Shown here piece by piece: positions 49,519 through 58,731 of a stretch of DNA of 64,000 nucleotides. The first letter of the stretch is position 1; each line of letters opens with the position of its first letter. The DNA is taken from NCBI GenBank assembly GCA_002839155.1, contig PGXM01000005.1:1-64000 (forward strand). The letters run 5' to 3'. This stretch comes from Tenericutes bacterium HGW-Tenericutes-1 (lineage in GTDB: Bacteria; Bacillota_I; Bacilli_A; Izemoplasmatales; Hujiaoplasmataceae). The notes under the pieces were generated by a model that saw only the letters and a program-made list of their open reading frames with translations, ran no database searches and was not told where the DNA came from. Both the position numbers and the translations under genes were made by a program.

Positions 49519-50391
49519 ATGGATATCATTAAAATACCGATAGATACGCGTTTTGACAACCAATCAATTTTGGAATTTTTACGTTATTTTAATGTATCAA
49601 AACCAAAAATCCATTTATTGCAACAACATCACCTTTTACTGATTAATGATCAGTTTCGACCTTTTCACCATTTATTAGTTTTAGGAGATGTTATCTCAAT
49701 TGATGTCTCTGAATTTGAATCTATTGATTTTATCCCCGAATTTGAACCCATCGATATTTTATATGAAGACTATGACGTCTTAATTGTGAATAAACCGACT
49801 GGCATCATTATTCATCCCGCTGAAAAATCTGAAACAAAAACATTAGTTAATCGTATTGCGGGATATTACCAACAAAATAATATCAACCGTCAAATACGAT
49901 ATTTACATCGTTTAGATACCGAAACGACAGGATGTATTCTCATCGCTAAACATTTTTTAATTCATTCGTATCTTGCGAATCATTGGGACCATGAAATCGT
50001 TAGAAGACAATATCTCGCTTTAGTTATGGGACATCCCTTTAAAGAATCGGATACAATCACTTTTCCGATTGGAAAAGACAGGCATAACAACAATCGGTAC
50101 CGCGTAAAGTATGAAGGTGAACCTGCGATTACATCCTATCAAGTTATTGATCAATATCCCGCATATTCTTTATTGCGAATCGAACTCAAAACAGGAAAAA
50201 CCCACCAAATACGCGTTCATATGTCGCATTTAGGGCATCCATTGTTAGGTGATACGCTTTATGGTGGATTAAAGGAAAAAATTACTCGCGTCGCCTTACA
50301 TTCTGAATCAATTGAATTTATTAATCCCGTCTCTGGAAAATCAATCAAGGTAGCTGCACCGCTTCCTGAGGATCTCTTGCGACTCCTATAG
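49519..50391 (+). CDS. RluA family 23S rRNA pseudouridine synthase
   Basis: The 290-residue enzyme has an S4-like N-terminus (about 15-70) and the catalytic motif HRLDTETTGCIL near residue 135 with the nucleophilic Asp, followed by YLALVMG and GKTHQIRVHMSHLGHPLLGD. It converts uridines in rRNA or tRNA to pseudouridine; the exact site is not resolved among RluA/C/D types. GAGGTGA precedes ATG 49519. typA follows 12 bases after it. Confidence 0.92.
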   Translation: MDIIKIPIDTRFDNQSILEFLRYFNVSKPKIHLLQQHHLLLINDQFRPFHHLLVLGDVISIDVSEFESIDFIPEFEPIDILYEDYDVLIVNKPTGIIIHPAEKSETKTLVNRIAGYYQQNNINRQIRYLHRLDTETTGCILIAKHFLIHSYLANHWDHEIVRRQYLALVMGHPFKESDTITFPIGKDRHNNNRYRVKYEGEPAITSYQVIDQYPAYSLLRIELKTGKTHQIRVHMSHLGHPLLGDTLYGGLKEKITRVALHSESIEFINPVSGKSIKVAAPLPEDLLRLL

Positions 50392-50403
50392 AAAGAGGAA
50401 ATT

Positions 50404-52230
50404 ATGGAAATTAGAAATATTGCAATTATCGCGCACGTTGACCATGGAAAAACAACGCTCGTTGATACCCTTTTAAAACAATCCGAAACACTTAGAGTAC
50501 ATCAAGAAATCAATGAAAGAGCGATGGATTCAAATGCGATTGAACGCGAAAGAGGAATTACCATCTTAGCAAAAAATACCGCTATTAATTATCATGGCGT
50601 TCGTATTAACATCTTAGACACACCTGGACACGCTGATTTTGGTGGCGAGGTGGAAAGAATTATGAACATGGTTGATGCCGTGCTTTTAGTTGTAGATGCG
50701 TTTGAAGGTACGATGCCACAAACTCGTTTTGTTCTTAAAAAAGCGTTAGAAGCGAAAGTAAAACCCATGGTTGTTATTAATAAAGTTGACCGGTTTGCTG
50801 CTCGTCCTATTGAAGTCGTCGATGAAGTGTTGGAATTATTCATTGAGCTTGGTGCTGATGATGATCAGTTGGACTTTCCAGTCGTTTTTGCTTCTGGAAT
50901 TAACGGACAATCTTCATTAGTCCCTGAACTCAAACCAACAGATACGATGATTCCTTTACTCGATAAAATTCTTGAATTCGTTCCCACTCCATCTGTTGAT
51001 ATTGAAGGTCCACTTCAATTTCAACCATCACTCCTCGACTATAACGATTATGTCGGTCGTATGGGCATTGGTAGAATTCAATCAGGAAAATTAAAAGTGA
51101 ATGAAATTGTTTCCTGTATTCGGTTAGATGGAACCATCAAAGAATTTAGAATTCAAAAACTTTATGGATTTTTAGGATTAGATAAAATTGAAATTGAAGA
51201 AGCATTTGCAGGCGATATTGTTGCGATTTCCGGATTGCCAGATATCTATGTTGGTGAAACGATTTGTTATCCAGATAATTTATTACCAATGCCATTAATT
51301 CATATCGGTGAACCAACGGTTCAAATGACCTTTGGAACCAATACCTCACCATTTTCAGGTCAAGAAGGTAAATTTGTAACATCTTCAAAAATTGACGAAC
51401 GATTATTCCGTGAAACTCAACGAGACTTAGCTCTAAAGGTCGAACGTTCTGGACAAGGCGAACAATGGATTGTATCAGGCAGAGGCGAACTTCATTTAGG
51501 CATATTGATTGAAAATATGCGTAGAGAAGGCTTTGAATTCCAAGTGTCACAAGCAAAAGTCATCATGCGTGAATATGACGGTGTTCTTTGCGAACCGTTT
51601 GAATCAGTTCAAGTTGATTGCCCACTTGAATCAGTCGGGGCTGCGATGGAATTAATCGGTAGCCGTCATGGTATCATTGAATCGATGCATAACCATGAAA
51701 ATCAATCGCGTTTAAACTATGTGATGCCATCTAGAGGCTTAATTGGATTTATGACTGAGTTTTTAACCGCTACCAAAGGTTATGGCATTATCAATCATAC
51801 TTATTTAGAATATCGTCCAGTTGAAAATATGGAAGTTGGCAGACGTAAAATCGGTGTTTTGGTTGCTGTCGAAGCTGGTGTTGCCACGGCTTATTCTTTA
51901 GGTGCGATGGAAGATAGAGGCATCATGTTTATTGAACCTAGAACCAAAGTCTATGAAGGCATGGTTATTGGTGAATGTAATAGAGAAAACGATTTAGCCG
52001 TCAATGTGGTTCGAGAAAAACAACAAACCAATACCAGATCTTCCGTTAAGGATTCTACGGTTGTTTTAAAACGTCCAAGGAAGATGAGTTTAGAAATGTG
52101 TTTAGATTACATCAATGATGATGAATTGGTTGAAGTAACTCCCAAATCAATTCGTATTAGAAAACAAATTTTAGATACTGACCAAAGAAAGAAATTTGAT
52201 AGCAGAAGATTACGTAACAATGAATCATAA
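50404..52230 (+). CDS. typA: Ribosome-associated GTPase TypA/BipA
   Basis: The 608-residue translational GTPase has the G1 motif [10 protein letters not shown] at residue 10, switch I RGITI, G3 DTPGHADF and G4 NKVD, then EF-G-like domains III and V and the BipA-specific C-terminal domain. It binds ribosomes and helps 50S assembly and stress adaptation. It is co-transcribed with the pseudouridine synthase. Confidence 0.96.
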   Translation: MEIRNIAIIAHVDHGKTTLVDTLLKQSETLRVHQEINERAMDSNAIERERGITILAKNTAINYHGVRINILDTPGHADFGGEVERIMNMVDAVLLVVDAFEGTMPQTRFVLKKALEAKVKPMVVINKVDRFAARPIEVVDEVLELFIELGADDDQLDFPVVFASGINGQSSLVPELKPTDTMIPLLDKILEFVPTPSVDIEGPLQFQPSLLDYNDYVGRMGIGRIQSGKLKVNEIVSCIRLDGTIKEFRIQKLYGFLGLDKIEIEEAFAGDIVAISGLPDIYVGETICYPDNLLPMPLIHIGEPTVQMTFGTNTSPFSGQEGKFVTSSKIDERLFRETQRDLALKVERSGQGEQWIVSGRGELHLGILIENMRREGFEFQVSQAKVIMREYDGVLCEPFESVQVDCPLESVGAAMELIGSRHGIIESMHNHENQSRLNYVMPSRGLIGFMTEFLTATKGYGIINHTYLEYRPVENMEVGRRKIGVLVAVEAGVATAYSLGAMEDRGIMFIEPRTKVYEGMVIGECNRENDLAVNVVREKQQTNTRSSVKDSTVVLKRPRKMSLEMCLDYINDDELVEVTPKSIRIRKQILDTDQRKKFDSRRLRNNES

Positions 52231-52302
52231 TTGATAGAATTAATGATTTTTTCTCATGAATGTTATATAATATAAATGATGACTCATCAGGAGGATTGTA
52301 AC

Positions 52303-53727
52303 GTGAAAAGAAAAACGAAGATCATATGTACCATAGGGCCAGCTATTGATTCAGAGCCAATGTTAGAGAAAATGATAGATGCTGGCATGAATGTTGCTAG
52401 ACTTAATTTTTCTCATGGAACTGAAGAAGAGCATTTAAATCGCATTAAAATGATTCGTCGAATCGCCACGAGATTGAATCGCTATATTGGAATTATGTGC
52501 GACACGAAAGGTCCTGAAATTAGAACAGGAATGTTCCAAGACAATCAAGTCGCATTTAAAAAAGGCGAAACGGTCAATATTGTGAGCGAAGAGGTCCTTG
52601 GAAATCATGATCGATTCCATATTTCATGCCCTCAGTTATTTGATGACATATGCGTTGGCGATTATCTGTTAATCGATGACGGGAAGATGCGTTTAAATAT
52701 TATTGAAGTTAAAAAAGGTGTCTTAAAGACATCTGTTCAAAATAGTGGAATCATTAAAAGTCGAAAAGGGGTTAATGTCCCAAATGTAAAACTTTCGATG
52801 CCATTTATTTCAGAAAAAGATAAAAAAGATATTTTATTCGCTGCTGAAAACAATGTGGATATGTATGCTCTTTCTTTTGTACGTCGTCCTGAAGATGTCT
52901 TAGCGGTTCGTGAAATCTTAAAATCAGTGGGAAAAGAAACCATTGAAATTATCGCTAAAATTGAAAATCAAGAAGGTGTTGACAATCTTGATAGCATCTT
53001 AGCTGTATCTGATGGCGTCATGGTCGCCCGTGGAGATTTAGGCGTTGAAGTTTCAACAGAACTTGTTCCTATCTATCAAAAGAAAATCATTCAACGAGCC
53101 AATGAAGTTGGCAAACCAGTCATTACAGCTACACATATGTTAGAATCCATGATGTCAAACCCAAGACCCACAAGAGCTGAAGCAAGTGACGTTGCAAATG
53201 CCATCTTAGATGGAAGCGATTCAATTATGCTTTCTGGTGAATCAGCGGCCGGTGAATACCCCGTTGAAGCTGTATTGACAATGGATACCATTGCAAAGGC
53301 GATTGAAGACATTATTCCTTATGAAGATCGTTTACAAAAATCGATTAAAACTTCTCAAAAAACCATTAACGATGCTATTGGAATTGCTGTTGCGCAGACT
53401 GCTTTAACTTTGCCAGAAGCCCAAGTTATTATTGCCTTTACCGAAACAGGTGGTACTGCGAAAAGAATGTGCAAATTTAGACCTTCGGTTCCGATTATTG
53501 CAATAACGAATTCAGTTTCAACTTGTCGCAAACTATCCTATTATTGTGGTGTGTTCGCTACTTTAAGAGATGATATTGACGATTACGGTTCTTTTGACCG
53601 TATCGCTATTGAAGTTGCACTAGATTTTGGTTTTACACCAGGCTCATCTATCATTATCTCTTCGGGTTGGGGACAAAAACACGGAAGTACCAATACGATG
53701 AGGGTTATTGAAATACCTAAACATTAA
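52303..53727 (+). CDS. pyk: Pyruvate kinase
   Basis: The 474-residue glycolytic enzyme makes ATP and pyruvate from phosphoenolpyruvate. The RKTKIICTIGP start, MNVARLNFSHG, the active-site stretch ETIEIIAKIENQEG and the ARGDLGVE and TATHMLESM motifs are all present. The extra C-terminal PEP-utilising domain of Bacillus pyruvate kinase is absent. GTG 52303 was chosen because AGGAGGA lies eight bases upstream; an ATG at 52276 would read through the ribosome site. TATAAT at 52266-52271 is the likely -10. Confidence 0.96.
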   Translation: MKRKTKIICTIGPAIDSEPMLEKMIDAGMNVARLNFSHGTEEEHLNRIKMIRRIATRLNRYIGIMCDTKGPEIRTGMFQDNQVAFKKGETVNIVSEEVLGNHDRFHISCPQLFDDICVGDYLLIDDGKMRLNIIEVKKGVLKTSVQNSGIIKSRKGVNVPNVKLSMPFISEKDKKDILFAAENNVDMYALSFVRRPEDVLAVREILKSVGKETIEIIAKIENQEGVDNLDSILAVSDGVMVARGDLGVEVSTELVPIYQKKIIQRANEVGKPVITATHMLESMMSNPRPTRAEASDVANAILDGSDSIMLSGESAAGEYPVEAVLTMDTIAKAIEDIIPYEDRLQKSIKTSQKTINDAIGIAVAQTALTLPEAQVIIAFTETGGTAKRMCKFRPSVPIIAITNSVSTCRKLSYYCGVFATLRDDIDDYGSFDRIAIEVALDFGFTPGSSIIISSGWGQKHGSTNTMRVIEIPKH

Positions 53728-53736
53728 TCAAATAAT

Positions 53737-53774
53737 AAAGGCTTTGCCATTAAATTCGGCAAAGCCTTTTTCTT
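53737..53774. terminator. Terminator after pyk, convergent with the PAP2 gene
   Basis: A perfect 12-bp stem AAAGGCTTTGCC (53737-53748) / GGCAAAGCCTTT (53758-53769) is followed by a T run. Confidence 0.85.
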
Positions 53775-54489
53775 ACTTAATTGATTCGTCCCATTCAAGG
53801 TTCCATTTAATGTTAATCTTCGTAAATTGATTTTCAAACCATTGAACTAGTTTAGATTTTCTTAATACCCAATAAAAAATTTCAGCAACTGCAATCGCTG
53901 CAATTAAATCGATGATGTAATGTTGTTTTAAAGTTTGAGTCGAAATGCAAATCGCAATCCCTAAGGTCCATATGATGGTTTTTGAGACGATAGGCATCTT
54001 TTTATCCATTCTAGCCCCTAGAATACAGAACCAACTCATCATGCAGTGGTATGACGGTAATGCGTTTCTAGGCCCAGCAGCATTATAAATCGTCATCACA
54101 AAATTTTCAGTAAAATTCAAATCAGTTCTTGCAAACAAACCTGAAGTTTCACGCCACGCTTGAACATCGGATTGAAAGAAGAAATAAAATAATCCGGAAA
54201 GTGTAAAGGATACAAAAATAACAGTCAATAATACATACATGTTTTTCTTACTTCTAAACGCAATATAGAAGAATGATAAAACCCAAAAAGGAAACGCAAT
54301 CGTATAAGGATAAATCGTCCAAGCTAAGAAAGGAACATTATCGTTGAAAGCCTTGAACACAAAACTATAATCAACCCCAATGGTTCCGGCCATTTCAGCA
54401 TACCATTGATTTCCCCAATAAGTGAGTGTTTGCATAAAAGCGACAAGTAAGAAAGGCAGTATTGCATAAGTAATTTTTTTATAATTCAT
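53773..54489 (-). CDS. PAP2-family membrane phosphatase/phosphotransferase
   Basis: The 238-residue protein has about six membrane helices. The PAP2 catalytic parts are PSYHCM in place of the usual PSGH, and KQHYIIDLIAA with the His and Asp of motif 3. It resembles the PAP2_3/AUR1-like subgroup, whose members act on lipid phosphates or transfer phospho-head groups. The lipid acted upon is unknown. ATG 54489 follows GGATGG; the open frame upstream to 54543 crosses the promoter and is rejected. Confidence 0.85.
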   Translation of the reverse strand: MNYKKITYAILPFLLVAFMQTLTYWGNQWYAEMAGTIGVDYSFVFKAFNDNVPFLAWTIYPYTIAFPFWVLSFFYIAFRSKKNMYVLLTVIFVSFTLSGLFYFFFQSDVQAWRETSGLFARTDLNFTENFVMTIYNAAGPRNALPSYHCMMSWFCILGARMDKKMPIVSKTIIWTLGIAICISTQTLKQHYIIDLIAAIAVAEIFYWVLRKSKLVQWFENQFTKINIKWNLEWDESIK

Positions 54490-54514
54490 TTTCGCACCAT
54501 CCAAAGTTTTTAAT

Positions 54515-54523
54515 ATTATAGCA
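54515..54523 (-). promoter_or_regulatory. Extended -10 promoter of the PAP2 gene
   Basis: The minus strand reads TGcTATAAT, about 25 bases before the start. Confidence 0.6.
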
Positions 54524-54600
54524 AATTCATGTGATTGATTCAAGTTGCTTTATGAGATTGTAACAATTATTGGGAAAATATTGAAAACATTCTGTGAATA

Positions 54601-54609
54601 TGATAAAAT
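54601..54609 (+). promoter_or_regulatory. Extended -10 promoter of the acyltransferase-like gene
   Basis: TG (54601-54602), one base, TAAAAT (54604-54609). The ribosome site AGGAGAGGA follows at 54626-54634. Confidence 0.55.
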
Positions 54610-54643
54610 CATATCTAATTGGTTTAGGAGAGGACATGATTTT

Positions 54644-55507
54644 ATGTTTGGATTTAGAAATGATGGTAAACGAATTAAAACGATTGATCCAGTAATGAGA
54701 CTTGTTCCACACATTATGCCAGAGCGTAGTGATGCCCAAGTATGGTCCGTTTTGGATATTAATTGTGAACAACTAGATAATTTTATCTTTGAGAAAAGAA
54801 AATTGGGTGACCGGTATTCATACATGCACCTTCTTATAGCTGCGATTATAAGAGTTTTAGCACTCAGACCGAAATTAAATCGGTTTATTATGAACGGAAG
54901 AATTTATAAAAGAAATGATATTCAAGTATCATTGGCCGTTAAAAAATCACTAACTGACGCTGCTGATGAAACAACGATTAAACTGACTTTTAAAGGAACT
55001 GAAACCGTTTCAGAAATTCGTGATATGATTGATAAAGAAGTAGTAACGAATGCAAAAGGTGCCGTCGTAAACGGCACTGATAAAACAGCAAAAATATTAA
55101 CGATGGTTCCTAATTTTATCATAAAAATGGCTGTAGGATTCTTAAAGTTTTTAGATAAGCACGGACTACTTCCAAAAGGTATCTTAAATGTCAGCCCATT
55201 TCATACATCGGTATTCATTACAAATATGAAATCAATTAAAATGGGTTATGTCGTTCATCATATTTATAATTTTGGGACAACCTCTTTATTCTTAGGAATG
55301 GGAAAAGAAAGCTACGAGCCCATTGTTAAAGATGCTGAATCAGAATCAATCGGTATTGCTAAGATTATGAAAGTTGGAGCCATCATCGACGAAAGAATCT
55401 GCGATGGATTGTATAACGCCAATTCATTAAGAGAATTCAAACGTGTGATTGAAAATCCTCATTTATTAGAAACGCCACTTGATAAAAAAGTAGAAGACCA
55501 AAAATAA
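54644..55507 (+). CDS. Stand-alone 2-oxoacid dehydrogenase acyltransferase-like protein, catalytic His replaced
   Basis: The 287-residue protein matches the catalytic domain of E2 acyltransferases of 2-oxoacid dehydrogenase complexes but lacks lipoyl and subunit-binding domains. The normal DHRxxDG active-site motif reads DERICDG (residues 249-255), so the catalytic His is Glu250. The family trimer fold seems kept (SPFHTSVFITNMKSIKMG). A role as an acetyl-CoA-dependent acyltransferase is therefore doubtful; it may be a binding or structural protein. No E1 or E3 gene is nearby. ATG 54644 follows AGGAGAGGA. It is transcribed alone. Confidence 0.8.
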   Translation: MFGFRNDGKRIKTIDPVMRLVPHIMPERSDAQVWSVLDINCEQLDNFIFEKRKLGDRYSYMHLLIAAIIRVLALRPKLNRFIMNGRIYKRNDIQVSLAVKKSLTDAADETTIKLTFKGTETVSEIRDMIDKEVVTNAKGAVVNGTDKTAKILTMVPNFIIKMAVGFLKFLDKHGLLPKGILNVSPFHTSVFITNMKSIKMGYVVHHIYNFGTTSLFLGMGKESYEPIVKDAESESIGIAKIMKVGAIIDERICDGLYNANSLREFKRVIENPHLLETPLDKKVEDQK

Positions 55508-55510
55508 AAA

Positions 55511-55548
55511 AAATCTGAACTTAGAGGATATCTAGGTTCAGATTTTCA
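55511..55548. terminator. Bidirectional terminator between the acyltransferase-like gene and gpx
   Basis: A 15-bp stem 55511-55525 / 55531-55545 (one G-U) is flanked by an A run on the left and TTTTC on the right, serving both converging genes. Confidence 0.85.
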
Positions 55549-55557
55549 TTTTAAAAT

Positions 55558-56013
55558 TTATAGTAATTTAAGGATATCTGATTCAATCTCAAAAGGTTTG
55601 TCTTTTGAATCATATCTTTTTACCAGATTTCCTTCACGGTCAATTAAGAATTTTGTAAAATTCCATCTGATATTCGTTCCTTGTTTTAAATAGTCATAAA
55701 GTGGATGTGATGAAGGACCATTCACATTGATTTTATCAAATATTTTAAACTTAATATGGAACTTAGTTTGACAAATACCAATATATTCTTCAATACCTTC
55801 CGGAGCTTGACCTCCAAATTGGTTACAAGGGAAGTCTAAAACTTCAAATCCTTTTTCTTGATGTTTTTCATATAGTTTTTCTAAATCATCATATTGTGGT
55901 GTATATCCGCAATGCGTCGCTGTATTAACAATCAAAAGTACTTTTCCTTTGTATTCTGATAATGAAATGGGTTTTTGTTTTGAATCTAGAACAGTAAAAT
56001 TATATATTGACAT
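55558..56013 (-). CDS. gpx: Glutathione peroxidase family thiol peroxidase
   Basis: The 151-residue thioredoxin-fold peroxidase reduces hydroperoxides. The peroxidatic residue is Cys in NTATHCGYTPQY, not selenocysteine; DFPCNQFGGQAPE supplies the resolving Cys region and Gln, and RWNFTKFLID the Trp/Asn. Bacterial Cys-type members mostly use thioredoxin as reductant. ATG 56013 follows AAAGGAGG; the longer open frame to 56112 crosses the promoter region and is not used. Confidence 0.93.
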   Translation of the reverse strand: MSIYNFTVLDSKQKPISLSEYKGKVLLIVNTATHCGYTPQYDDLEKLYEKHQEKGFEVLDFPCNQFGGQAPEGIEEYIGICQTKFHIKFKIFDKINVNGPSSHPLYDYLKQGTNIRWNFTKFLIDREGNLVKRYDSKDKPFEIESDILKLL

Positions 56014-56215
56014 ATGATTTCCTCCTTTTATTGCTATATACTCATTATAAACATAGTTGAATTTTCTTTCAACGAGTTTGCCTTGTTTTTTATTTTTAGA
56101 ATACTCGTTCAAATAATTTATAACAATTATGCCAAAATATATGACAATATCCTACTAAAATTAAAGATTTAATAATATTTTTGCATTTAGTATTTTATTT
56201 TATTTTATTGTAAGT

Positions 56216-56221
56216 TATAAT
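56216..56221 (+). promoter_or_regulatory. -10 element of the candidate small RNA
   Basis: TATAAT at 56216-56221 in a very AT-rich stretch. No clear -35 hexamer is seen 17 bases upstream. Transcription would begin near 56228. Confidence 0.45.
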
Positions 56222-56227
56222 ACTTTT

Positions 56228-56348
56228 GCTGGTCTTTTTGACCACACTTAAAACATCGCGATCTTAAAAAAACTCCCCGTTTGATTTTCAGCTATAACTC
56301 TCCTAAGGCTAGCTGTCAATTTTTAAGATTTAATGCGATGTTTTTTCA
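56228..56348 (+). ncRNA. Candidate trans-acting small RNA with C-rich loops
   Basis: The 395-base gap between gpx and the next gene holds a dense structure. First comes a small hairpin, TGGTC / GACCA (56230-56234 / 56240-56244). A long composite stem follows: AAAACATCGC (56250-56259) with GCGATGTTTT (56335-56344), ATCTTAAAAA (56261-56270) with TTTTTAAGAT (56320-56329), TTGA (56281-56284) with TCAA (56316-56319), CAGCTA (56289-56294) with TAGCTG (56310-56315). It ends in a T run as a terminator would. Two unpaired loops are C-rich: AACTCCCCGT (56271-56280) and TAACTCTCCTAAGGC (56295-56309), able to pair with ribosome sites. It resembles RsaE-type sRNAs in design; no known family was recognised. 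Confidence 0.55.
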
Positions 56349-56408
56349 TTAACTGCATATATTTTATTTGGCTTTTTTGATATTATTAAATAAAAGGAGA
56401 TGAACTGA

Positions 56409-56642
56409 TTGGATATCTTTATTAAAATACTTGGATTACTCATAGGTCTTGGATTTATTTATCTTGCTTATCAATTTTTCTTTAATGGGAATAAAATAAT
56501 TTCGTGGATTCAAAAACGAAAATATAATGCTACTTCTGAACCAAGAAGTTCTGAAATAATGGTTTCAAAATTGATTGGCTGCTTGCTTTTTATTGTTGGA
56601 ATATACTATTCAATTATCGCAATTTTATCCTTTTTTTCTTAG
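56409..56642 (+). CDS. Small two-helix membrane protein of unknown function
   Basis: The 77-residue protein has two hydrophobic helices (about 5-26 and 53-75) around a basic loop (WIQKRKYNATSEPRSSE). The TTG start at 56409 follows AAGGAGATG nine bases upstream. I do not recognise a family. It lies between the candidate sRNA and potA, with no promoter of its own identified, so it may be expressed by read-through of the sRNA terminator. It could be a small regulator or stress protein; this is open. Confidence 0.6.
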   Translation: MDIFIKILGLLIGLGFIYLAYQFFFNGNKIISWIQKRKYNATSEPRSSEIMVSKLIGCLLFIVGIYYSIIAILSFFS

Positions 56643-56768
56643 CGATAAAAACCTTCAAAATAACTCATGTGAATTTACAAATATTATTACAAATAACTAT
56701 ACATAGTATAGTTAAAAAAATAATGTATTTCATATTTTTAAATTAAAAAAAAATATTAAAAAAATGTG

Positions 56769-56797
56769 TTTACAATGCGAAATTATAGTATTATAAT
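56769..56797 (+). promoter_or_regulatory. Promoter of the potABCD operon
   Basis: TTTACA (56769-56774), a 17-base spacer and TATAAT (56792-56797). Confidence 0.65.
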
Positions 56798-56832
56798 ATT
56801 GCTTGATTTTTTTAAATTTTAGGGAGCTGAAG

Positions 56833-57873
56833 ATGAGTAAAAAATTGATTGAATTACGTAATGTTACAAAAACATACGATGATATAACCGTTGTTGATAA
56901 TATTAGTTTATATATCAACGAAAATGAGTTTATTACACTACTTGGTCCTTCCGGTTGTGGTAAAACGACAACCCTAAGAATGATTGGTGGTTTTGAAAAA
57001 CCTGACAGTGGTGAAATAATTCTTAATGGCGTAGTTGTCAATGAACTTCCACCTTATGAAAGACCGATTAATACGGTTTTTCAACGTTATGCATTGTTTC
57101 CTCATTTGAATGTGTTTGATAATATTGCGTTTGGCTTAAAAAATCAAAAAGTCCCTAAACAAGAAATCGCTGAACGTGTAGAAACGGCTTTAAAACTTGT
57201 TTCACTTCCTAATTTTGGTGCTAGAAAAGTAGCCAATCTTTCTGGCGGGCAACAACAACGTATAGCTATAGCAAGAGCCATTGTTAATCGTCCTAAAATC
57301 TTATTGCTCGATGAACCTCTCGCTGCTCTGGATTTAAAATTGAGACAAAACATGCAATATGAATTAAAAGAAATGCAAAGAAAATTGGGAATCACATTTA
57401 TTTATGTCACCCATGACCAAGAAGAAGCATTAACGATGTCAGATACCATTGTGGTCATGAGAGATGGGTTGATTCAACAAATAGGAACCCCAACTGGGAT
57501 TTATAATGAGCCGAGAAATCGATTCGTTGCGCGTTTCATAGGTGAATCGAATATTTTAGAAGGAACATATGTTCGCCAAAATGTCGTTTCGTTTATGGGT
57601 GTTGAATTTGATTGCGTCGACATTGGTTTCGCTGATGGCGAAAAAGTTGACGTCGTTATTCGTCCTGAAGATTTAGATTTAATCGATCCAGTCGGCGCGA
57701 AATTGGTGGGTGTTGTATCCAGCTCGATTTTTAAAGGTGTTCATTTTGAATTATGTGTTATTGTTCAAGAAAAAGAGTTTGTCATCCATACTTATGAAAA
57801 TAAAAACGTAGGTCAGGCTGTAGGGCTACGCGTTGACTCTTACGAAATTCATTTGATGAAGGTTGAAAACTAA
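56833..57873 (+). CDS. potA: Spermidine/putrescine ABC transporter ATP-binding protein
   Basis: The 346-residue ATPase powers polyamine import. Walker A (GPSGCGKTT) lies near residue 38, signature LSGGQQQRIAIARA near 138 and Walker B LLLDEPLAALD; a C-terminal TOBE-like domain (about 235-345) completes the PotA form. ATG 56833 follows AGGGAGCTGA; the upstream frame to 56803 is not used. First gene of potABCD. Confidence 0.94.
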   Translation: MSKKLIELRNVTKTYDDITVVDNISLYINENEFITLLGPSGCGKTTTLRMIGGFEKPDSGEIILNGVVVNELPPYERPINTVFQRYALFPHLNVFDNIAFGLKNQKVPKQEIAERVETALKLVSLPNFGARKVANLSGGQQQRIAIARAIVNRPKILLLDEPLAALDLKLRQNMQYELKEMQRKLGITFIYVTHDQEEALTMSDTIVVMRDGLIQQIGTPTGIYNEPRNRFVARFIGESNILEGTYVRQNVVSFMGVEFDCVDIGFADGEKVDVVIRPEDLDLIDPVGAKLVGVVSSSIFKGVHFELCVIVQEKEFVIHTYENKNVGQAVGLRVDSYEIHLMKVEN

Positions 57874-58731
57874 GTGAATATTAAGAAACTGGGGAAATTA
57901 GTTCTCCCTTACCTTGTATGGATGAGTGTCTTGGTTGGATTGCCACTCTTAATGATGGTTGTCCTAACTTTCTTAAAAAGCAATGCATTAGATTTAGGAA
58001 CTGCAGAATTTTCATTTGATAGTTGGCGAATTTTATTTTCAGATGTAACAGTGCGAATTGCTTTAAAGAATTCGTTTGTAAATGGAATCATTGCTACTAT
58101 CATTTGTTTTGTTATCGGTTATCCGATTGCTTATATTGTTGCCAATAGCAACTTTTCTAATAAGTTAATTATCCTTGTTTTAACTATTATTCCGATGTGG
58201 TCCAACTCATTATTAAGGAATAATGCGATTGCGAATATCTTATCTGAACGTTCCATCGTCAATGACGTTTTGAGTAATATTGGATTGAATTTCATATGGC
58301 CAATCCGAGGAGTGGTCTACGAAAGTGGATTTTCACCCGCTGTTGTCATTGGCCTAGTATTAACGTATTTACCGTTTATGATTTTACCGATTTATACCGT
58401 ATTAGAAAAAATCGATAAATCTTTACTAGAAGCTTCTATGGATTTAGGATCTAATAAAATAAAAACGTTCTTCAAAGTTACATTTCCGCTTTCAATCAAA
58501 GGTGTTACGACAGGAATTATCATGGTCTTTCTACCTTCGTTTTCCGGTTTTGCGATTCCAAAAATCTTAGGATCTGGTAGTCTCGTATTTATTGGAACAT
58601 TAATTGATTCGCGGTTTATGAACCGAAATTACAATTTTGGTAGTTTATTGTCACTGGTTATCTTACTCATCATCTTTGGATCCATGGCGTTAATTTTCAA
58701 AGTTGATAAGGAAGGAGAAACACTTATATGA
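57874..58731 (+). CDS. potB: Spermidine/putrescine ABC transporter permease PotB
   Basis: The 285-residue permease has six membrane helices and the EAA-like loop LLEASMDLGSNKIKTFFKVTFPL that docks on PotA. The GTG start directly follows the potA stop, and the potC start overlaps its end by 4 bases. Order and sizes fit potABCD of Firmicutes. Confidence 0.92.
   Translation: MNIKKLGKLVLPYLVWMSVLVGLPLLMMVVLTFLKSNALDLGTAEFSFDSWRILFSDVTVRIALKNSFVNGIIATIICFVIGYPIAYIVANSNFSNKLIILVLTIIPMWSNSLLRNNAIANILSERSIVNDVLSNIGLNFIWPIRGVVYESGFSPAVVIGLVLTYLPFMILPIYTVLEKIDKSLLEASMDLGSNKIKTFFKVTFPLSIKGVTTGIIMVFLPSFSGFAIPKILGSGSLVFIGTLIDSRFMNRNYNFGSLLSLVILLIIFGSMALIFKVDKEGETLI

Noticed and set aside
54490-54543. N-terminal extension of the PAP2 protein
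   Set aside because: It covers the extended -10 promoter; a start at 54489 has a ribosome site and begins with the first membrane helix.
56014-56112. N-terminal extension of the glutathione peroxidase
   Set aside because: The AAAGGAGG site and family length support the start at 56013.
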